From contig NZ_VISR01000028.1 of NCBI RefSeq assembly GCF_007827595.1, forward strand, positions 98,938 through 162,937: a stretch of DNA of 64,000 nucleotides, given 5' to 3'. Source of the stretch: Streptomyces sp. BK340 (lineage in GTDB: Bacteria; Actinomycetota; Actinomycetes; Streptomycetales; Streptomycetaceae). The notes beneath the pieces are model-generated. The model was not told the origin of the DNA and did no database searches. It saw nothing but the letters and a program-made list of their open reading frames with translations. This document shows positions 1 through 8,760 of this stretch, in pieces. The translations under genes were made by a program, and so were the position numbers. The stretch's first letter is position 1, and the number at the start of each line of letters is the position of its first letter.

Positions 1-157
1 TGAGGACACCAATGCGCATAGCCCGGATTACCTTCTCAACGTGGGCCGGAAAACCGGACCACGTCGTCCGGCGGATTCCCGGCCACCCTACCGGCGGGAG
101 GGGGTGGCACCGTAGCGGGCGTCCGCCTGCTGGACGCGCCCGCACATGTGAGCGGAC

Positions 158-174
158 GGCCCGTCAGGCGGGCC
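158..174 (-). terminator. possible terminator hairpin downstream of murT-gatD
   Basis: The arms GGCCCG and CGGGCC pair around a 5-base loop (TCAGG), and a few flanking bases can extend the stem. It lies about 60 bases past the leftward gatD stop, where the transcript would end. There is no T-tract, which is usual in Streptomyces. The rest of 1-231 shows no convincing gene; the short rightward frame at 12-212 lacks family resemblance. Confidence 0.3.
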
Positions 175-231
175 CGCTACGAGCCTGCCGGAAACGGCTG
201 AGACGACGCTGAAACGGCGCTGAGACGCCGC

Positions 232-960
232 TTACGCAGGCTGCTGCGCGGCCGTGATGCGCTCGTTGCGGAGCGCGTCGTACCACCGGTCGTCGATCGG
301 CGGCAGCGCGTTGACGTCGAGCGCCAGCTTCAGCAGCAGGTCGGCGATCAGCGGGTTACGGGCCAGCACGGGGCCGTGCATGTACGTGCCGAAGACCGTC
401 CCGTTGTACGCGCCCTCGGTGCCGTCCCCGGTCCCGTTGCCCTTGCCGATCTTCACCCGGGCGAAGGGACGCGCCGTGGCCCCGAGGTGGGTGACGCCCT
501 GGTGGTTCTCGAATCCGGTCAGCTCGGGGAGGCCGAGCTGCGGGTCGATGTCCCCGAGGACGTCGCCGACGCACCGCTCGCCCTCGCCGCGCACCGAGAC
601 CACGTCCAGCAGGCCGAGGCCCGGCTCGCGCTGGCCGAGGTCGTTGATGAACTCGTGGCCGAGGATCTGGTAGCCGGCGCACACGGAGAAGACGATCGCG
701 CCGTTCTCCACCGCGCGCTGCAGATGGCCGTCGCGGCGCAGCCGCTCGGCCGCGAGCCGCTGCGGCCGGTCCTCGCCGCCGCCGATCAGATAGATGTCAC
801 CCGAGGTCGGGATCGGCTGGTCGCTGCGTACGTCCAGCCGGGCCACGTCCAGGCCGCGCTGCCGGGCCCGCCGCTCCACGACGAGGGCGTTGCCCTGGTC
901 GCCGTAGGTGCTCAGCAGGTCGGGGTAGATCCACACCAGCCGCAGTTGGTTGTCGCTCAT
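232..960 (-). CDS. gatD: GatD, glutaminase subunit of lipid II isoglutaminyl synthase
   Basis: This 242-residue class I glutamine amidotransferase of the CobB/CobQ-like group releases ammonia from glutamine for MurT, so that D-glutamate in lipid II becomes D-isoglutamine. It acts in the cytoplasm at the membrane. The catalytic cysteine is Cys94 in the VCAGYQ motif, with the partner His195 in the TYMHGP motif. A glycine-rich loop (IGGGED) lies near residues 59-64. It follows murT by 21 bases on the same strand, the standard murT-gatD operon. Length is normal for the family. The TAA stop is unusual in such GC-rich DNA but does not affect the call. Confidence 0.93.
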   Translation of the reverse strand: MSDNQLRLVWIYPDLLSTYGDQGNALVVERRARQRGLDVARLDVRSDQPIPTSGDIYLIGGGEDRPQRLAAERLRRDGHLQRAVENGAIVFSVCAGYQILGHEFINDLGQREPGLGLLDVVSVRGEGERCVGDVLGDIDPQLGLPELTGFENHQGVTHLGATARPFARVKIGKGNGTGDGTEGAYNGTVFGTYMHGPVLARNPLIADLLLKLALDVNALPPIDDRWYDALRNERITAAQQPA

Positions 961-981
961 GAGGTGATCGCCCTTCGAAGA

Positions 982-2220
982 TCAGTTGCCGACGCGGCGG
1001 CGCAGGTCCTGGAACGCGGTGTAGTTCGCGATGACCTCGATCCGGCCCGGCGGGCACATCTGCACGGCCTGGTCGAGGTTCTCGCAGACCTGGAAGTGCT
1101 GGTTCGCGACTTCCAGACGGACAGCGAGGTCCAGCTTCCGGTCGCCGATGACGAAGATCGGGTGGCCGGTCAGCCGCGTGTAGTCGACGTCCCACAGCCA
1201 GGAGGTGTCGGTGCCGTCGGCGCCGCGGGCGTTGACGGACAGGATCACCGGGGCGGGCGGCGGGTCGATCAGGGAGAACGTCTCCAGCCAGCCGGCCGGG
1301 TTCTTCGCCAGCAGCAGCCGCAGGTCACGGCCCTCGAACTGGACGACGTCGTAGCGTCCCGCGACGGCCTGCACCTGGTACATGCGTTCCAGGGCGACCT
1401 GCGGAGGTACCCCGAAGACGGCGGCGACGGCCGCGGAGCTGGCCGCGTTCGCCTTGTTGGCGCGCCCCGGCAGCTGCAGGTGGATCGGCCAGGCGGAACC
1501 GTGCGGATCCAGTACGTGGTCCCCGGACAGCGCCCAGGTGGGCGTCGGCCGGCGGAAGCCGCACTCGCCGCAGAACCAGTCGTCACCCGGGCGCTGCATC
1601 ACGCCGCCGCAGGACGGGCAGGACCAGGCGTCGTCCTTCCACATCTGCCCGGCTGCGACCCAGATCACATTCGGGGACGAGGAGGCGGCCCAGACCACCA
1701 GCGGGTCGTCGCAGTTGGCGACGACCACGGCCTTGGTCCCGGCGAGACCCTCGCGCCAGTTCTCGGCGAGCATCCGGGTCTCGGCCGCGCGGTCCAGCTG
1801 GTCGCGCGAGAGGTTGAGCAGCGCGATGCACTTCGGGTCGGTGTCCCGGGCGACGCCGGCCAGGTACTTCTCGTCGACCTCGATGACGGCGAACTTGGCG
1901 TCCGAGCCCCCGGCCAGCGCCGAGGTGATGCCGGCCGGCATGTTCGCGCCGAGCGCATTCGAGACGACCTCGCCCGCTGCCCGCAGGGCCTCCGCGATCA
2001 GCCGGGTCGTCGTGGTCTTGCCGTTGGTCGCCGAGACCAGGACGACGTCCAGGTGCTGGGCGAGCCGGGCGAGGAGGTCGGGGTCGAGTTTGAGTGCGAC
2101 CCGGCCACCGATCACCGATCCGCTGCCGCGTCCTGCGGCGCGGGACGCCGCTGCGACCGCCTTGCCCGCGGTCACGGCCAGCTTGGCCCGCGGCGTGAGC
2201 GGGTCCGAGTTGCCTGCCAT
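982..2220 (-). CDS. murT: MurT, Mur-ligase subunit of lipid II isoglutaminyl synthase
   Basis: This 412-residue Mur ligase family protein activates the D-glutamate alpha-carboxylate of lipid II with ATP; ammonia from GatD then gives the amide. The ATP loop SATNGKTTTT spans residues 63-72 (Lys68). A zinc ribbon of four cysteines (201, 204, 217, 220) is inserted in the central domain, as is typical of MurT. The C-terminal part corresponds to the DUF1727 domain that contacts GatD. The ATG start is preceded by a GGAGG ribosome site in the divergent gap shared with def. It is the first gene of a two-gene operon. Confidence 0.93.
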   Translation of the reverse strand: MAGNSDPLTPRAKLAVTAGKAVAAASRAAGRGSGSVIGGRVALKLDPDLLARLAQHLDVVLVSATNGKTTTTRLIAEALRAAGEVVSNALGANMPAGITSALAGGSDAKFAVIEVDEKYLAGVARDTDPKCIALLNLSRDQLDRAAETRMLAENWREGLAGTKAVVVANCDDPLVVWAASSSPNVIWVAAGQMWKDDAWSCPSCGGVMQRPGDDWFCGECGFRRPTPTWALSGDHVLDPHGSAWPIHLQLPGRANKANAASSAAVAAVFGVPPQVALERMYQVQAVAGRYDVVQFEGRDLRLLLAKNPAGWLETFSLIDPPPAPVILSVNARGADGTDTSWLWDVDYTRLTGHPIFVIGDRKLDLAVRLEVANQHFQVCENLDQAVQMCPPGRIEVIANYTAFQDLRRRVGN

Positions 2221-2370
2221 CAGTTCTCGATCCTCCTTGCGTACGCGCCGCGCCTGGGGCCATCCGGCTACGTGGTGTGGGCCTCAGCCTATCGAGATCC
2301 ATTCGCACACCCGAATCCCGGCCCTTGCCTGGCGGCGGGCATGAACTGAACGAACCGTACCCTTGCCGCC

Positions 2371-2925
2371 ATGCGACACGGCCCGATCCCGGGCGCCCAC
2401 GGGCGCGTCCGGCCTCTTTCCCTGCTCCACGACCCCGTCCTGCACGAGCCCTGCCGGGACGTCACGGACTTCGGCCCCGAACTGGCGGCACTCGTGGAGG
2501 ACTTGTTCGCGACCATGTACGCGGCCCCGGGGGTGGGCCTGGCCGCGAACCAGATCGGCGTGCCGCTACGGGTGTTCGTCTACGACTGCCCCGACGACGA
2601 GGATGTCCGACATCTCGGACATGTCGTGAACCCGCGCCTGGTGGAGGCCGACGGCGTGGTGGTCCGCGGTCCGGAGGGCTGCCTGTCCCTGCCGGGGCTG
2701 GAAGCGGGTACGGAACGCCACGACCACGCGGTCGTCGAGGGTTTCACGGTGACGGGAGAACCGGTCACCGTGCACGGCACGGGTTTCTTCGCCAGGTGTC
2801 TGCAGCACGAGTCGGACCACCTGGAGGGCACGGTGTACGCCGACCGCCTCGAGGGCTGGCGCCGCCGCAGACTGATGAGACAAATCTCGCGATCTTCGTG
2901 GCACCGTGCGGGCGGTCGCACCTGA
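2371..2925 (+). CDS. def: peptide deformylase
   Basis: This 184-residue protein removes the formyl group from the N-terminal methionine of new proteins. All three family motifs are intact: GLAANQ (56-61), EGCLS (102-106, metal ligand Cys104) and HESDH (146-150, two His ligands and the catalytic Glu). It is transcribed away from murT across a 150-bp gap and converges on the TetR gene. Actinomycetes often carry several deformylases, so this may be one of two or more. The start was chosen as the first ATG in frame giving a normal N-terminus. Confidence 0.92.
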   Translation: MRHGPIPGAHGRVRPLSLLHDPVLHEPCRDVTDFGPELAALVEDLFATMYAAPGVGLAANQIGVPLRVFVYDCPDDEDVRHLGHVVNPRLVEADGVVVRGPEGCLSLPGLEAGTERHDHAVVEGFTVTGEPVTVHGTGFFARCLQHESDHLEGTVYADRLEGWRRRRLMRQISRSSWHRAGGRT

Positions 2926-2982
2926 CGGGACGCGGGGGACTGTGCGACAAGCCCCCACGGTCCGCGGCCAGGAGGCGGGCGG

Positions 2983-3627
2983 TCAGAACCCCGGACCGCC
3001 CATCCTGTCCCCGGCCGCCGCGAGGCGCCCCCACAGCAGATCGGCGAGAGACCTCACCAACTCGGCCCGGGAGCACGGCCGCTCCCCGAGCCACCAGTCC
3101 CCGGCCGCATGCATCATCCCGACGATCCCGTGCCCCCAGACCCGGGCGAGCTGCTGGCTCCCGGGCCCGAGATCCAGCCGCTCCTCGATGACCTGGGCCA
3201 GTTCCTCACCCATCCGCCGGAGCAGTGGAGCCGAATGCTTGCCGACGTCGAAGCCCGGTTCGCCCCCCTGGCTTCCCTCCGCCGGATGCATGAGGAACCG
3301 ATACACCTGAGGCCGTGCCTCGATCGCCGCGAGATAGGTGTCCAGCGTGGACTCCACGCGCTCCCGTCGCTCGGCCGGGGCGTCCAGTGCCGCCCGCAGC
3401 GAGTCGAGGAGAGCGTCCGTGTGCCGCTTGGCCAGGGCCGCGTAGAGCCCGCCCTTGTCGCCGAAGTGGCGGTAGAGGATCGGCTTGGTGATTCCGGCCT
3501 CCGCCGCGATGGCGTTCATCGAGGCCTGCGGGCCGTCACGCAGAACGACTCGGTCCGCCGCCTCCAGCAGCTCGCGCCGTCGGCGGTCGGCGGACCGCTG
3601 CTGATCGGTCCGCTGCGTGGTGTCCAT
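2983..3627 (-). CDS. TetR-family transcriptional regulator
   Basis: This 214-residue protein has a typical TetR helix-turn-helix at about residues 20-62, including the AGITKPILYRHFGDKGGLY stretch. The C-terminal helical domain resembles those of actinobacterial regulators of lipid or acyl-CoA metabolism. It is divergent from an acyl-CoA dehydrogenase, and the shared gap holds two copies of a dyad-like sequence at 3734-3771, which fits repression of the dehydrogenase and autoregulation. The ligand, possibly an acyl-CoA, is inferred from context only. Confidence 0.85.
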   Translation of the reverse strand: MDTTQRTDQQRSADRRRRELLEAADRVVLRDGPQASMNAIAAEAGITKPILYRHFGDKGGLYAALAKRHTDALLDSLRAALDAPAERRERVESTLDTYLAAIEARPQVYRFLMHPAEGSQGGEPGFDVGKHSAPLLRRMGEELAQVIEERLDLGPGSQQLARVWGHGIVGMMHAAGDWWLGERPCSRAELVRSLADLLWGRLAAAGDRMGGPGF

Positions 3628-3733
3628 GTGCTCTCCCCACCCGTGCTGATTCGGTGACGCCTGCGCAAACTAACACTGTCCACGCCCCTGACATCGAACG
3701 GGATGCCGAGGCGTCATCGGGAGTTGACTTTTC

Positions 3734-3771
3734 CTACCGGTCAGTAACACACTCGGGTTACCGCTAGTAAC
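3734..3771. promoter_or_regulatory. two putative TetR operator copies in the divergent gap
   Basis: Two related 15-base sites, CTACCGGTCAGTAAC (3734-3748) and GTTACCGCTAGTAAC (3757-3771), share the pattern TACCGN3AGTAAC. The second is a dyad with GTTAC/GTAAC arms. Both are followed by AC. A TTGACT at 3724-3729 may be the -35 box of the rightward promoter, which would put the first site between the promoter elements. That they bind the adjacent TetR protein is inferred from position. Confidence 0.5.
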
Positions 3772-3798
3772 ACCGTACGCGCCGCCGCTGGAGGGGAC

Positions 3799-5028
3799 AT
3801 GGCCGAGTTCACCATGGAGCTCAACGACGAACAGAAGGAGGTCCGGGACTGGCTGCACGGTTTCGCCGCCGACGTGATCCGCCCCGCGGCCGCCGAATGG
3901 GACGAGCGTGAGGAGACTCCCTGGCCGGTCATCCAGGAGGCCGCGAAGGTCGGCATCTACTCCCTCGACTTCTATGCGCAGCAGTACTTCGACCCCACCG
4001 GCCTCGGTATTCCGATGGCCATGGAGGAGCTGTTCTGGGGCGACGCGGGCATCGCCCTCTCCATTGTGGGCACCGGCCTGGCCGCCGTGGGCGTTCTCGC
4101 CAACGGGACCGAGGAGCAGATCGGCACCTGGATCCCCCAGATGTACGGCGACGCGAACGACGTCAAGGTCGCCGCGTTCTGCTCCTCCGAGCCCGACGCC
4201 GGGTCCGACGTCGCCTCCATGCGCACGCGTGCCGTGTACGACGAGGCCAAGGACGAGTGGGTGCTCAACGGTACGAAGACCTGGGCGACCAACGGCGGCA
4301 TAGCCAACGTCCACGTCGTCGTCGCGGTCGTCGACCCGGAGCTCGGCTCCAAGGGCCACGCCTCCTTCATCGTCCCGCCGGGTACGCCGGGCCTGTCCCA
4401 GGGGCAGAAGTTCAAGAAGCACGGCATCCGCGCCTCGCACACCGCCGAGGTCGTCCTGGAGAACGTGCGCGTTCCCGGCTCCTGCCTGCTCGGCGGCAAG
4501 GAGAAGCTGGACGAGCGGCTCGCCCGGGCCCGGCAGCGGGCGAAGGCCTCCGGCGGTGAGCGGGTCAGGAATGCGGCGATGGCCACGTTCGAGGCGTCCC
4601 GCCCGGCCGTCGGCGCGATGGCGGTGGGTACCGCGCGGGCCGCGTACGAGGTGGCTCTCGACTACGCGACGACCCGTGAGCAGTTCGGGCGGCCGATCAT
4701 CGACAACCAGGGCGTGGCCTTCCAGCTCGCGGACATGCGCACGCAGATCGACGCCGCGCGGCTGCTCGTGTGGCGTGCCTCCTGGATGGCGGTCAACGGC
4801 AAGCCGTTCACCGCGGCCGAGGGCTCCATGTCCAAGCTGTTCGCCAGCGAGACCGCGAAGAAGGTGACCGCGCAGGCGATCCAGATCCTGGGCGGCAACG
4901 GGTACACCAGGGAGTACCCGGTGGAGCGGATGCACCGGGACAGCGCGATCTACACGATCTTCGAGGGTACGAGTGAGATCCAGCGGCTGGTGATCGCGCG
5001 GACCCTGTCGGGGATGCCGATCCGGTAG
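3799..5028 (+). CDS. acyl-CoA dehydrogenase
   Basis: This 409-residue flavoprotein oxidises acyl-CoA to the 2-enoyl-CoA and passes electrons to ETF. The N-terminal helical domain, the middle beta domain with the FAD-contacting CSSEPDAGSD motif (about 131-140), and the C-terminal helical domain with TREQFGRPI are all present. The catalytic glutamate lies in the IFEGTSEIQ motif near the C-terminus. The chain is slightly longer than the usual 380-390 residues because of an insertion rich in Arg and Ala near residues 235-255. The ATG follows a GGAGGGG site. It is probably controlled by the divergent TetR gene. The substrate chain length cannot be read from the sequence. Confidence 0.9.
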   Translation: MAEFTMELNDEQKEVRDWLHGFAADVIRPAAAEWDEREETPWPVIQEAAKVGIYSLDFYAQQYFDPTGLGIPMAMEELFWGDAGIALSIVGTGLAAVGVLANGTEEQIGTWIPQMYGDANDVKVAAFCSSEPDAGSDVASMRTRAVYDEAKDEWVLNGTKTWATNGGIANVHVVVAVVDPELGSKGHASFIVPPGTPGLSQGQKFKKHGIRASHTAEVVLENVRVPGSCLLGGKEKLDERLARARQRAKASGGERVRNAAMATFEASRPAVGAMAVGTARAAYEVALDYATTREQFGRPIIDNQGVAFQLADMRTQIDAARLLVWRASWMAVNGKPFTAAEGSMSKLFASETAKKVTAQAIQILGGNGYTREYPVERMHRDSAIYTIFEGTSEIQRLVIARTLSGMPIR

Positions 5029-5042
5029 CGTCGTGGGGACGC

Positions 5043-5651
5043 TCAGCGGTGTCTCAGAGGCGTGAGTTGCTCGATGTCGTACCGCCTGCGGAGTTCCTCG
5101 ATCGCCTCGTGGTCCGGCGGCCCCCCGTTCCCCAGGATCTCCAGCAGCTCCTCGAAGTAGCGCTCGTGATCGGGGGGCGGGGACGCCTGGAAGAACATCT
5201 TCGCCGGGGTGTCCGTCGGGTTGGCGAAGGCGTGTGGGCAGCCGGGGGGTACGACGATCACCGTGCCCGGGGTTGCCCGTACCACACGGCTGCCCGAACT
5301 CGACTCCCACTTCTGCCAGTTGTCGGGGGTGCGGACACGCGGCTCGAAGGCGAGCACGTCCAGTTCGCCGTCGAGGACGTAGAACAGCTCCTCGCTGCGC
5401 GTGTGCACATGGGCACCGACGTCGAAGCCCGGCGGGACCTCCACCTCGAAGGTGGAGGCCGTGCGCGAATGGGTGCCGGTGACCTTGAACGTCACGCGCT
5501 GGGCGGACGTCGCGACGACGCGGCCATGGCCGGGAGGCACCAGCAGTCCCTCGGTCTGCGTCGCCTCCCGGACCGGCGCGTCCGCCCGGGCCTGTGCCAC
5601 TCCTCGGGCCGCGGACCCTTCCGGTACCGCCAGCCCCTCGGTCGTCGTCAT
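5043..5651 (-). CDS. cupin-type quinone-forming monooxygenase (MomA-like)
   Basis: This 202-residue single-domain cupin has the first motif at residues 79-95 (His81, His83, Glu88) and the second at about 128-142 (His140), a complete metal-binding set. It is the third gene of the rppA-P450-cupin operon, starting 7 bases after the P450 stop. In the homologous Streptomyces operons a cupin (MomA) oxidises 1,3,6,8-tetrahydroxynaphthalene to the quinone flaviolin, so the same role is likely. This rests on operon order and the cupin motifs, not on an alignment. It converges on the acyl-CoA dehydrogenase with only 14 bases between stops. Confidence 0.8.
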   Translation of the reverse strand: MTTTEGLAVPEGSAARGVAQARADAPVREATQTEGLLVPPGHGRVVATSAQRVTFKVTGTHSRTASTFEVEVPPGFDVGAHVHTRSEELFYVLDGELDVLAFEPRVRTPDNWQKWESSSGSRVVRATPGTVIVVPPGCPHAFANPTDTPAKMFFQASPPPDHERYFEELLEILGNGGPPDHEAIEELRRRYDIEQLTPLRHR

Positions 5652-5658
5652 CGGCCGC

Positions 5659-6873
5659 TCACCACGTCACGGGCAGGGCTTCGGGCCCGCGGATCAACGC
5701 GCCCTTCTTGAAAGGCACCTGTCCTGGCGGTACGGCGAGCCGCAGACCCGGCAGCCGGTCCAGCAGGGCGTCCACCAGGAGCTCCGACTCCAGCCGCGCC
5801 AGCATGCCGCCGGGGCAGTAGTGCGGGCCGAAGCCGAACGCCACGTGCGGGTTGGGGCTGCGGGAGAAGTCGATGGTCTCCGGGTCCGTGAAGACGCCCG
5901 GGTCGCGGTTGGCGGCCAGGTAGGAGACGTAGACCGCGTCGCCCGCGCGGATCCGTACACCCCTGATCTCCACGTCCTCCAAGGCGATCCGGGCGAGGCC
6001 GACGGCGTTGCGGTGAGGGATGAAGCGCAGCAGTTCGTCGATCGCCCTCGGGCGGATCCCCGGATCGGAGCGCAGCCGTGCGACCAGGTCGGGGCGGGTC
6101 AGCAGCAGGTAGAACAGCTGGCCGCTGTTGTTGGTGACCGCCTCCCCGCCGATCTGGAGGAGGACGGCGAGACCGACGGCCTCCTCCAGGGTGACCTCGC
6201 CCCGGCCCACGGCGGCGCCGAGCAGCGAGGTGACGTCCTCGGCGGTGCTGCCCTCGCGCAGCCCGACGAGATCGGAGAAGTAGGCGCTCATCTCGCGCTT
6301 GGCCTTCTCGCTGGCCTCCTTTCCGTGCGCGGAGGACAGGATCAGCTGGGTCCAGGTGTGCATGTCGGGCCGGTCGCCCGCCGGGACGCCCATCAGCTCG
6401 CAGATCACCGCGATCGGGAAGGGCGTGAGGACCGTCGCCGTCAGGTCGGCGGGCGGGCCGTCCTGGAGGAGTTCGTCGACCAGCTCGTCCAGCATGCCGC
6501 GCGCCTGCGGCCGGATCCGCTCCACGCCCTTCGCGGTGAACGCGGCGGCGACCGAACGCCGCAGCCGGGTGTGGTCGGGCGGATCCAGGACGCCGACCGC
6601 ACCCCGGTCCGGGATGTAGTGCGGGGCGAGCCGGGTCACCTGCCTGCCCATGACCGCCGCGCGGCTGAAGCGGGAGTCGTTGGTCACCATGCGCACGTCG
6701 TCGTACCGGGTGACCAGCCACGCCCAGCCTTCGCCGCTGGCCAGCTGGACGCGGGTGACCGGGCCCTCGCGCATCAGGTCGGCCAGCACCGGGTCGAAGT
6801 CCGTCCCGGTCAGATCGAACGCCGGCCAGTGCCGGATCGGGGGCAGGGTCTCGGTGAGGGTCTCCTCGCTCAT
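5659..6873 (-). CDS. cytochrome P450, CYP158A-like (flaviolin oxidative coupling)
   Basis: This 404-residue soluble bacterial P450 has the heme ligand Cys353 in FGFGPHYCPGG, the ExxR pair Glu280/Arg283, and the I-helix segment IGGEAVTNN. The usual I-helix threonine is alanine (Ala245), the same residue and number reported for S. coelicolor CYP158A2, which couples flaviolin into dimers and trimers. The ATG at 6873 overlaps the rppA stop by four bases (ATGA), so translation is coupled. A longer frame upstream is out of register with rppA and not coding. Role: polymerisation of flaviolin or naphthol to a red-brown pigment, from operon context and the Ala245 match. Confidence 0.88.
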   Translation of the reverse strand: MSEETLTETLPPIRHWPAFDLTGTDFDPVLADLMREGPVTRVQLASGEGWAWLVTRYDDVRMVTNDSRFSRAAVMGRQVTRLAPHYIPDRGAVGVLDPPDHTRLRRSVAAAFTAKGVERIRPQARGMLDELVDELLQDGPPADLTATVLTPFPIAVICELMGVPAGDRPDMHTWTQLILSSAHGKEASEKAKREMSAYFSDLVGLREGSTAEDVTSLLGAAVGRGEVTLEEAVGLAVLLQIGGEAVTNNSGQLFYLLLTRPDLVARLRSDPGIRPRAIDELLRFIPHRNAVGLARIALEDVEIRGVRIRAGDAVYVSYLAANRDPGVFTDPETIDFSRSPNPHVAFGFGPHYCPGGMLARLESELLVDALLDRLPGLRLAVPPGQVPFKKGALIRGPEALPVTW

Positions 6874-7934
6874 CGAGTCGTCCCGCTGTCCTGGACCCAG
6901 CGGCCCACGGTCATCTCGGCGGTGATGCCGGGACCGAACCCGGCCAGCAGCCCGCGCGCCCGGTGTTCGGCACCGCCTTCCTCGAACAGCCGGCGCAGCG
7001 CGTCCAGGACGACGGCGCTGGCGATGTTGCCGTACTCGGTGAGCGTGGCCCGGCTGAACCGGAACGCGTGCGGGTCGACCTGCAGGAACTTGCTGAGGTC
7101 GTCGAGTATTCGGGGGCCGCCCGCGTGGATGATGTAGAAGTCCAGGTCGGCGGCGTCCCAGCCGTGCGTGCCCGCGAGGTCCTGGAGCGCCGGGGCGAGC
7201 GGCTCCATGGTGGTCGGCACCCGCTTGTCCAGCAGGAAGTGGAAGCCGGTGGCCCGGACGTCGTACGCGATCCAGTCCTCGGTCTTGGGGATCAGGTACG
7301 AGCCGTTGCGCTCCAGCTGGACGCCCGATCCGCCCCGGCCGCGCACCACGGCAGCGGCGATGCCGTCGCCGAACAGGCCGTTGGACAGCAGCGAGCCGAC
7401 GCCGAGGTCGGTGGGCTGGTAGCACAGCGAGCAGAACTCGCAGGCCACGATGAGGGCGTTGCCCTCGGGGTAGGCCGAGCAGAAGTCGTGGGCCCGGTTG
7501 ATGGCCGCGCCGCCGGCCGCACAGCCCAGCTGGGCTATGGGGAGCTGGCGGGTGTTGGACGGGAAGTCCATCTCGTTGATCAGCCACGCGGTCAGCGACG
7601 GCATCATGAAGCCCGTGCACGACACGTAGATGATGACGTCGATGTCGGAGGTCAGGACCTCCGCTTCGTCGAGCGCGCGCTGGATCACCGCGGGGACGCG
7701 GGCCTTCGCCTCGGCCTCGTAGAGCTTGTTGCGTTCCTCGAACCCGGGGTGTTTCAGGGTCTCCTCGATGGGCTGCACGATGTGCCGGGTGCGGACGCCC
7801 GTGTTCTCGATCAGCCGGAGGGCCAGCGGGAGCTGGGGGTGGTCCGCGTGGTGCGTACGTGCCAGCTCCAGCGTCTCCTCCATCGTGATGACGTGTTCGG
7901 GTACGGACACCGAGGGTCTGCACAAAGTCGCCAT
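6870..7934 (-). CDS. rppA: RppA, type III polyketide synthase (1,3,6,8-tetrahydroxynaphthalene synthase)
   Basis: This 354-residue chalcone-synthase-like homodimeric enzyme condenses five malonyl-CoA into tetrahydroxynaphthalene. The triad residues fall exactly at the THNS positions: Cys138 (LGCAAG), His270 (YIIHAGG) and Asn303 (GNIASA). Cys106 in VSCTG, reported as a special cavity residue in THNS, is also present. The start at 7934 gives the characteristic N-terminus MATLCRPSVSVPEH; an upstream extension to 8003 is Arg-rich and unlikely. It is the first gene of the operon with the P450 and the cupin, divergent from the TenA-like gene. Confidence 0.94.
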   Translation of the reverse strand: MATLCRPSVSVPEHVITMEETLELARTHHADHPQLPLALRLIENTGVRTRHIVQPIEETLKHPGFEERNKLYEAEAKARVPAVIQRALDEAEVLTSDIDVIIYVSCTGFMMPSLTAWLINEMDFPSNTRQLPIAQLGCAAGGAAINRAHDFCSAYPEGNALIVACEFCSLCYQPTDLGVGSLLSNGLFGDGIAAAVVRGRGGSGVQLERNGSYLIPKTEDWIAYDVRATGFHFLLDKRVPTTMEPLAPALQDLAGTHGWDAADLDFYIIHAGGPRILDDLSKFLQVDPHAFRFSRATLTEYGNIASAVVLDALRRLFEEGGAEHRARGLLAGFGPGITAEMTVGRWVQDSGTTR

Positions 7935-8097
7935 GAGCCGTCCCTGCTTTCGCCGTCCGCGGACTCGCGCCCGCCGGTGAGAAGGTGGTCCACCCAGGTT
8001 CACCCGAGGGGGCGACGATCTCTCGTCGGATTACTCCGAATCGGGGACAAGGGGTATGTATCGGACCTGGAATCCGTACATCCCCCAGGAGGACCCG

Positions 8098-8760
8098 ATG
8101 GCGCCCGAAGCCGCAGAACTACTGGCCGGCACGACCGCTCAACTCGCCCCGGACCCGCGGACCAACCGCCTCGTCCCGCTGATCGCCGGGGGCGTGGCGA
8201 GCGGCGAGATCCTCGCCGCCCTGGCGCTGGAACAGCGGTGGGTGATCGCCGCGGACCGGCGCGCCTTCGTACACCTGGCGGAGCGCGCGGCCGGCTCCCG
8301 CACCGCGGCCGCTTTCTTCACCTCGCTCGCCGAGGGTGAGACGCTGGCGGGGGAGCATCTGGCCGCGTTCGCGGCGGCATCCGGCGTGACCGGGGAGCAG
8401 ACGCGCGCGTACGTTCCCCGCCCCGGCTGCCAGGCCTACCCCGCCTACGTCTCCTGGCTCGCCCTCAACGCCTCCCCGGCCGACGCGATCCTGGCCCTCA
8501 CCGCCAACTTCTCGGCGTGGGGCGGCTATTGCGCCCGCATCGCCGAAGGCCTGCGCCGTCACTACGGCTTCTCGGACGAGGCCTGCGCCTTCTTCGACTT
8601 CTTCGCGCAGCCGTCCCCCGCCTTGGACGCACAGGCGACGGCGGCAGTGGAGGAGGCACTGGAATCCGGCCGACTGAACACCGGCCTGGCCCGCGCCTAC
8701 GGAAGCCTGCTCCAGTCCTACGAGGCGATGTTCTGGAACTCGCTGGGGGAAACTCCCTAG
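8098..8760 (+). CDS. TenA/PqqC-superfamily (heme-oxygenase-fold) protein
   Basis: This 220-residue all-helical protein resembles the TenA/THI-4 group. The C-terminal half has the aromatic-rich pattern AWGGYCARIAEGLRRHYGFSDEACAFFDFFA, which is common in such proteins. The start at 8098 is set by an AGGAGG site 5 bases upstream (8087-8092); the earlier ATG at 8056 lacks one. TenA proteins are thiaminases or salvage hydrolases, but no thiamine gene is nearby and the substrate is unknown. The TAG stop shares a CTAG palindrome with the stop of the converging small gene. Confidence 0.7.
   Translation: MAPEAAELLAGTTAQLAPDPRTNRLVPLIAGGVASGEILAALALEQRWVIAADRRAFVHLAERAAGSRTAAAFFTSLAEGETLAGEHLAAFAAASGVTGEQTRAYVPRPGCQAYPAYVSWLALNASPADAILALTANFSAWGGYCARIAEGLRRHYGFSDEACAFFDFFAQPSPALDAQATAAVEEALESGRLNTGLARAYGSLLQSYEAMFWNSLGETP

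Noticed and set aside
376..2349. Long rightward open frame over gatD and murT
   Set aside because: It is the antisense of two well-supported genes; the protein lacks family resemblance, and long antisense frames are common in high-GC DNA.
3670..5310. 546-residue leftward frame across the acyl-CoA dehydrogenase
   Set aside because: Antisense to a gene with clear motifs; low-complexity Gly/Arg/Val-rich product.
8757..8760. Shared CTAG used as the stop of both convergent genes
   Set aside because: Neat but expected when convergent genes abut, as TAG is self-complementary within CTAG; no further meaning.
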